The notes beneath the pieces are model-generated. The model saw nothing but the letters and a program-made list of their open reading frames with translations, ran no database searches and was not told the DNA's origin. From the NCBI GenBank assembly GCA_043775075.1, contig JAYVSS010000160.1, forward strand, positions 1 through 10,326: a stretch of DNA of 10,326 nucleotides. Direction: 5' to 3'. Every line of letters starts with the position of its first letter. The stretch's first letter is position 1. This document shows, piece by piece, positions 6,502 to 10,326 of this stretch. Source of the DNA: JANLQX01 sp043775075. GTDB lineage: Bacteria; Actinomycetota; Acidimicrobiia; Acidimicrobiales; JANYDT01. The position numbers and the translations under genes were made by a program.

Positions 6502-7748
6502 CGTTCGACGTACGGCTCCAGCAGAAATGGAACCCGCAGCGACTCCGGGATGTTGTCTGCACCGATCATGCGATCGATTTGCTCGTGGAGATGCCAGATA
6601 CGACGCTCCTGATAGTTCGTGCGCATACCAGTGAGGGCGGGAGACTCGATGGAGCGTTGCATGGGCGCCATGTTCTGCATGTCTTCGTCCATGATCTGGT
6701 CGTAGACGTCTGCTCGCTTCTGCCATCGAGTGGGTAGTTCGTCTCCGTCCCAGTCCCTCGGCGCGTAGTAGATCCAGTCCAGACGGGTGGTCCGTTTGTC
6801 CACCGGCCAGAACACATTGATGGGGAAGCCAATTGCCCCCAGCGGGACGATGACGTTGGGGAACAAGCTCACCGCGGTGCTGGTGCAGCGGACCATGTCG
6901 GGAACGGTCGGTATCACCGGGAACGGCCCTTGGTCGGTGGGTTTCCAGTCGTCCCAGGAGGACATACCCGAGCGCTTCACGTTCTGCTCGGAGTACGGCG
7001 TAATCATGCGCGAATGTCCGTTCGCATACAAACCCATCGCGGCACCGCGATTGTCCAGTACGGATACCCCATCGTGGGAATGAATGTGCTTGAAGTGATA
7101 CACCTCGAGAAATGCTTCAGCGGTGACCTTCCAGTTGCATGGAACGATCACACTTCGTCGGTACACCTCACGCAGCGTTTCGCCCTGGAACGGTTCGAAC
7201 ATTTCCGTCGCTCGTCCGAGCCACTGCGTGAGGGGTGGAGCGCAGAGATCACGATTAACGAACACGAACCCGGCGAACGTTTCGCATCGAGCCTTTGGGA
7301 GGCACAGCAGCGATATATCGAGATCGACGAAGTCGCGTTCGTCGGGTACCGAGACCAACTTGCCTTCGTCGATTTCATATGTCCACGAATGATATTGGCA
7401 GCGAAGGCGGCGGACCGTTCCGCGAGTGTCGCGGACCACCGGCGCTCCGCGATGTTGGCACGTGTTGTAGTAGCACCGGAGCTCGTGATCGTTGCCCCGT
7501 ACGATGAGCAGCGGCACACCGAGATCGTCGAAGGTGAAGTAGTCACCGGGATTTGTGGCGTCTTCGGCGCGACCGGCAATGACCCACGACCGGGCGAAGA
7601 CCTGCGATTGTTCGAGTTCCCAGAATTCGTCGCTCGTATGACGACCGGACGGGATCGGCGGGAATGGCGGGAAACCTGGAGGTGGGCCGGTGCGGGCAAA
7701 TTCCGCTCGCATGTTCGCTTGGATTCGGGCAACGAGTTCGTCGTCCAT
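6498..7748 (-). CDS. Rieske [2Fe-2S] aromatic ring-hydroxylating oxygenase, alpha (catalytic) subunit
   Basis: This 416-residue non-heme iron oxygenase is cytosolic and depends on a reductase/ferredoxin for electrons. The Rieske cluster ligands are complete: Cys97-x-His99 (CQHRGAPV) and Cys117-x2-His120 (CQYHSW), separated by 17 residues. The catalytic domain shows NWKVTAEAFLEVYHFKHIH (205-223), giving His218 and His223 (or His221) as mononuclear iron ligands, and Asp356 in DEDMQNMAPMQRS as the probable third. Length and order match alpha subunits of the RHO family (benzoate, choline, carnitine and ketosteroid oxygenase relatives); the substrate is not determinable. The frame is open to 7889, but ATG 7748 is chosen because AAAGGG (7756-7761) lies 7 nt upstream and the family N-terminus starts here. 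It begins 4 nt after the acyl-CoA synthetase stop, so it is co-transcribed and probably translationally coupled. No beta subunit, ferredoxin or reductase gene is in the window. Confidence 0.9.
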   Translation of the reverse strand: MDDELVARIQANMRAEFARTGPPPGFPPFPPIPSGRHTSDEFWELEQSQVFARSWVIAGRAEDATNPGDYFTFDDLGVPLLIVRGNDHELRCYYNTCQHRGAPVVRDTRGTVRRLRCQYHSWTYEIDEGKLVSVPDERDFVDLDISLLCLPKARCETFAGFVFVNRDLCAPPLTQWLGRATEMFEPFQGETLREVYRRSVIVPCNWKVTAEAFLEVYHFKHIHSHDGVSVLDNRGAAMGLYANGHSRMITPYSEQNVKRSGMSSWDDWKPTDQGPFPVIPTVPDMVRCTSTAVSLFPNVIVPLGAIGFPINVFWPVDKRTTRLDWIYYAPRDWDGDELPTRWQKRADVYDQIMDEDMQNMAPMQRSIESPALTGMRTNYQERRIWHLHEQIDRMIGADNIPESLRVPFLLEPYVER

Positions 7749-7751
7749 CGG

Positions 7752-7761
7752 CTCACCCTTT
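7752..7761 (-). promoter_or_regulatory. Shine-Dalgarno site for the Rieske oxygenase gene, embedded in the synthetase stop region
   Basis: Read on the minus strand, AAAGGGTGAG contains the last two synthetase codons and its TGA stop. The AAAGGG core is 7 nt from the oxygenase ATG at 7748. It fixes the start codon and indicates coupled translation. Confidence 0.7.
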
Positions 7762-9450
7762 CGCTGGCTGGACCGGTTGGAGGACTCGCTCCGCGGTGTC
7801 ATGAGCCCATCGGTAGTCCGCTTTGCCCGATGGACTGCGATAGATCGAGTCCACGAAGAGCACCTGACGTGGTGCCTTGTAGTCGGCAAGTTTGGTCTTC
7901 ACCTGAGCGATCACTTCATCTGCATCTCTATCATCAGCGCGCGTATTGTCATTGCGCATATCTTTCGGCCTGCACGCCAGCAGGACCACCCGTTGACCGA
8001 AGCGCTCGTCGGGTACTCCGATCACCACGCAGTCCTCCACGAGCGGGTGGCTTCGGGCGGCCACTTCTACTTCCTCGGGGTACACCTTCTCCCCGCCGGT
8101 GTTGATACAGACCGAGCCTCGTCCGAGAAGATGAACCCGCCCATCGGCGTCGATCTGCGCGTAGTCGCCGGGCATTGTGTACCGCACCCCTTCGATGATC
8201 CGAAACGTTGCGGCCGTTTTGTCGGGATCGCCAAAGTATCCGTCGGGCATTGGACCGGATGCGGCAAGGACCCCCGACCGGCCCGATCCGAACGGAATTC
8301 GCTCCTCGGTGAACTCGTCGAAAACCGCCGTTGCCGGGGTGGCAAAAAACTCGGCGGTATCCGGAGGCTGCTGACCGGGAATGGTTACTGCAAGCGCAAA
8401 AGGGCCGCCCTCGGATGCGCCGATCATGTCGATAATCGTCGCCTCGGGCGCATGCGCCATGAGGTCGCGTTTGTGGTTGGCGGAGAACGTTGCCCCCGTT
8501 GACATCACGCGTCTGAGCGTGGAGATGTCGTACGGCGATCCGCTCGCCTCGGCTCGTTCGACCTCTTCAAGGATTGGTCGAGCGAATGCGTCTCCCACGA
8601 TGGAGAGTTGGCTGACGCTCTCGCGTTGCACGAGCCTGAGTAACTCCGAGGCATCAAATCGGCGGCCGCCCAGAAGCACGACCTTTCCTCCCAACACGAA
8701 CGTGGAGAAGGCCAGGAAAAGCGCCGTCCCATGCATCAACGGTGGAGCGGTCATATTCACCGGGCTGGCCCCGGATTCGGCGAGGTTGACGGCCGCGTTG
8801 GTGACCTCGTCGACGGTGGTGGGCAGAGCGATGCCGAGCGATGCGTATCCGGTGAAGGCCAGCGCCCCAAAGAGGCCGCGATGTGTCCACATCACGCCCT
8901 TCGGCATACCGGTGGTTCCGCCCGTGTACAGCAGAAGTTGGTCTTCACCACTTCGCACGATGGGAGCCATGGGGGAGTGGGCGGACAACAGCGCATCGTA
9001 CAAACACGCGCCGTTCAGCAACGGCGCGCCATCACCACCGTCCACCTGGACGAGAAGGGTGAGGTGGGGAAGAGCGTGACGGACCTCGTCGACGATCGCC
9101 GCAAAACTGGAGTGATACACGAGCACGGCGGCGCCAGAGTCGTTGAGGACATGGGTAACCTCGGGTGCTTTATATCGATAGTTGACGTTAACGGTGCTGG
9201 CCCGGACCTTGAATGCGGCGTACGCCGACTCCAGGTATTCAGGGCAGTTGTAGAGCATCTGCGCCACTTTGGCGTCCGGTCCGACACCATGGGCGGCGAA
9301 CGCTGCGGCCAATTTTGACGCCCGATGATCGAGGTCCCTCCAGCGAATTTCGATGTCGCCGAGAACCACCGCGACCCTGTCGGGCTGGGCGGCGGCGAGC
9401 GCTTCCCACAGCGTGGCCCAGTTCTCCGACAGCGTGATTTCATTGGTCAC
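7753..9450 (-). CDS. AMP-forming acyl-CoA synthetase, FadD19/FadD3-like
   Basis: This 565-residue member of the ANL superfamily activates a carboxylic acid with ATP to an acyl-adenylate and then to the CoA thioester. Motifs in order: P-loop YTGGTTGMPKG at 175-185, substrate-pocket region MTAPPLMHGTA at 233-243, A5 motif DMIGASEGG at 341-349, MPGDYAQ at 426-432 (ribose-binding Asp429), hinge/A8 block GRGSVCINTGGEKVYPEEVE at 443-462, and catalytic Lys543 in SPSGKADYRWA. The INTGGEKVYPEEVE and GKADYRWA signatures are those of actinobacterial FadD enzymes that activate steroid side chains, ring fragments and other bulky acids, so such a substrate is plausible but inferred. A hydrophilic insert at about 495-512 is unusual. 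The start is GTG 9450, with no Shine-Dalgarno but a TAGTGT -10 box 7 nt upstream. It is the first gene of an operon with the Rieske oxygenase and is divergent from the P450. Confidence 0.9.
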   Translation of the reverse strand: MTNEITLSENWATLWEALAAAQPDRVAVVLGDIEIRWRDLDHRASKLAAAFAAHGVGPDAKVAQMLYNCPEYLESAYAAFKVRASTVNVNYRYKAPEVTHVLNDSGAAVLVYHSSFAAIVDEVRHALPHLTLLVQVDGGDGAPLLNGACLYDALLSAHSPMAPIVRSGEDQLLLYTGGTTGMPKGVMWTHRGLFGALAFTGYASLGIALPTTVDEVTNAAVNLAESGASPVNMTAPPLMHGTALFLAFSTFVLGGKVVLLGGRRFDASELLRLVQRESVSQLSIVGDAFARPILEEVERAEASGSPYDISTLRRVMSTGATFSANHKRDLMAHAPEATIIDMIGASEGGPFALAVTIPGQQPPDTAEFFATPATAVFDEFTEERIPFGSGRSGVLAASGPMPDGYFGDPDKTAATFRIIEGVRYTMPGDYAQIDADGRVHLLGRGSVCINTGGEKVYPEEVEVAARSHPLVEDCVVIGVPDERFGQRVVLLACRPKDMRNDNTRADDRDADEVIAQVKTKLADYKAPRQVLFVDSIYRSPSGKADYRWAHDTAERVLQPVQPAKG

Positions 9451-9456
9451 GATGGT

Positions 9457-9471
9457 GACACTATCGGTGTC
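9457..9471. promoter_or_regulatory. Candidate operator: GACAC-N5-GTGTC inverted repeat
   Basis: Perfect 5-bp arms GACAC (9457-9461) and GTGTC (9467-9471) surround TATCG. The left arm overlaps the predicted -10 box of the synthetase gene, as would suit a TetR- or GntR-like repressor site. With arms this short, chance occurrence is possible. Confidence 0.35.
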
Positions 9472-9534
9472 GATTGCTCCGAATGGGCGGCGGAATTGAT
9501 TCTTCGATTAGTTTTGCCCGACGCCGCCTCTGCT

Positions 9535-9539
9535 GGGAG
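9535..9539 (+). promoter_or_regulatory. Shine-Dalgarno site for the P450 gene
   Basis: GGGAG lies 9 nt upstream of the ATG at 9549. No ATG, GTG or TTG occurs in the same frame just upstream, so it supports this start. Confidence 0.6.
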
Positions 9540-9548
9540 CCTCGCACC

Positions 9549-10326
9549 ATGTCCGCTGACGATTGTCCTCACCTCGCAGACGTCGATTTCTTCGACCGAG
9601 CGATCAACGATTGTCCGTACCCGGCGTACGAGACGCTGCGCGCCGAGGCACCGGTGTGGCGTGATCCGCGCACCGGGATGTTCGTGATTTCGCGGTACGA
9701 CGACGTGAAGATGGTGCTGCTCGATACCGAACGCTTTTCCAGTGTTCGACCGTCTCGTCGGCCCGGTCCGATGGGCGAGAAAGTACTCGAGCTGTACCGT
9801 GAAAAAGGCTGGGTGCCCGGCCCCACGCTGGCGTCTCGCGACGACCCGAATCACAAGCAGATGCGCAATCTCTTCAATCATGCGTATCGGCCCAACCGAA
9901 TCAAAACCCTTGAGCCGCTTATTGATTCGTTCTCCCACGAATTGATTGACGCGGTGATTGCGGCCGGGCGGTGCGACTTCGTGGAAGCCTTCGCCGTGCC
10001 GCTTCCCCTCAAGGTCATCGCCGTGCAGGTCGGGGCGAACGTCGATGACATTTGGCGGATCAAAGGCTGGACCGATGCCTGGGTGCAGCGCCTCGGCATG
10101 ATGCAGACTCCGGAAGAAGTGGTGTGGTCCACTGAAATGGAGATCGAGGCGCAGCACTACTTTCAACCCATTTTTGAGCAGCTTCGCCTGAGCCCGAATG
10201 ACACGCTGCTCTCTGACCTCGTCAATACCGAAATCCCCGAGTGGGGCCGCACCCTCACCGACGAAGAGCTGCACGCCGAGATGATGGCGGACACCTTCGT
10301 CGGCGGATCGGAGACCACAACGAACG
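9549..10326 (+). CDS. Cytochrome P450, 3'-truncated by the window end
   Basis: This is a soluble bacterial heme-thiolate monooxygenase; 259 codons are visible without a stop, out of about 400 expected. N-terminal features fit class I P450s: FFDRAINDCPYPAYETLRAEAPV (14-36) and the beta-1 block FVISRYDDVKMVLLDTERFSS (45-65). The C-helix motif HKQMRNLFNHAYRPNRI (102-118) follows, with His102 and Arg106 as heme propionate contacts. The I-helix oxygen-activation motif is VGGSETTTN (251-259; Glu255-Thr256 pair). The K-helix ExxR and the Cys-ligand loop lie beyond the window. It needs ferredoxin and reductase partners, not seen here. It is divergent from the acyl-CoA synthetase, which suggests a shared pathway, for example hydroxylation or oxidation of a hydrophobic compound before CoA activation. 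The substrate is unknown; CYP125/CYP142-like and terpene-hydroxylating families are possible but not established. Confidence 0.9.
   Translation, partial: MSADDCPHLADVDFFDRAINDCPYPAYETLRAEAPVWRDPRTGMFVISRYDDVKMVLLDTERFSSVRPSRRPGPMGEKVLELYREKGWVPGPTLASRDDPNHKQMRNLFNHAYRPNRIKTLEPLIDSFSHELIDAVIAAGRCDFVEAFAVPLPLKVIAVQVGANVDDIWRIKGWTDAWVQRLGMMQTPEEVVWSTEMEIEAQHYFQPIFEQLRLSPNDTLLSDLVNTEIPEWGRTLTDEELHAEMMADTFVGGSETTTN

Larger units (their letters stand above)
9451..9548. promoter_or_regulatory. Divergent promoter region between acyl-CoA synthetase and P450 genes
   Basis: This 98-bp gap must hold promoters for both genes. On the minus strand TAGTGT (9463-9458) lies 7 nt before the synthetase GTG. On the plus strand an AT-rich patch at 9494-9515 (containing TTGATT and TAGTTT) is the likely P450 promoter core; TTGCTC at 9474-9479 could be a -35 for TGATTC at 9497-9502. 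The assignments are by eye. Confidence 0.5.

Noticed and set aside
7749..7889. 47-residue N-terminal extension of the Rieske oxygenase
   Set aside because: It would overlap the end of the synthetase gene, and ATG 7748 has an ideal Shine-Dalgarno and the family N-terminus.
6930..8105. Long plus-strand open frame (391 codons) opposite the Rieske and synthetase genes
   Set aside because: It is antisense to two genes with complete catalytic motifs, and its translation shows no recognisable domain. It is a typical GC-rich shadow frame.
9447..10274. Minus-strand open frame (275 codons) opposite the P450 gene
   Set aside because: The plus strand carries clear P450 C-helix and I-helix motifs over the same interval; the antisense translation is unrecognisable.

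Overview
The window is about 10.3 kb of GC-rich chromosomal DNA from what looks like a free-living actinobacterium. The codon use, GTG starts, tightly packed genes, FadD19/FadD3-like acyl-CoA ligase and TANNNT-type -10 boxes placed directly upstream of start codons all fit this. An Acidimicrobiia-type lineage is my guess, but nothing in the window proves it. I see no tRNA, rRNA, CRISPR array, insertion sequence or phage gene.

Layout. (1) Positions 1-2283, plus strand: the 3' end of an ABC uptake operon of the branched-chain amino acid (HAAT) type. It holds a 5'-truncated permease (LivM) with an unusual C-terminal extension, then ATPases LivG and LivF, nearly or actually overlapping. (2) 2346-2897, plus strand: a DinB-like four-helix-bundle protein with the metal-binding His pattern. 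(3) 2970-3998, plus strand: an aldo/keto reductase very close to E. coli YghZ/GpR. (4) 4008-6461, plus strand: an 817-residue polytopic membrane protein with a GT-C-like N-terminal half and a large Cys-containing extracytoplasmic domain. (5) 7748-6498 and 9450-7753, minus strand: a two-gene operon of an acyl-CoA synthetase followed 4 nt later by a Rieske ring-hydroxylating oxygenase alpha subunit. It converges on the membrane protein gene, with a hairpin at the junction. (6) 9549-end, plus strand: the first 259 codons of a cytochrome P450, divergent from the synthetase and cut by the window end.

How the genes may work together. The right-hand third looks like a catabolic island: CoA activation of a hydrophobic acid (steroid side chain, terpenoid or fatty/aromatic acid), with a P450 and a Rieske oxygenase supplying oxygenation. 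A 98-bp divergent promoter region carries an inverted repeat overlapping a predicted -10 box, so the cluster is probably under local repressor control. The left-hand LivMGF cassette could import amino acids or other small carboxylates or amides; its substrate cannot be told from sequence. The central genes appear to be independent housekeeping or envelope functions. No wholly new system is evident. The most unusual items are the LivM C-terminal extension, the membrane protein with its exported domain, and the regulated divergent acyl-CoA ligase/P450 promoter.
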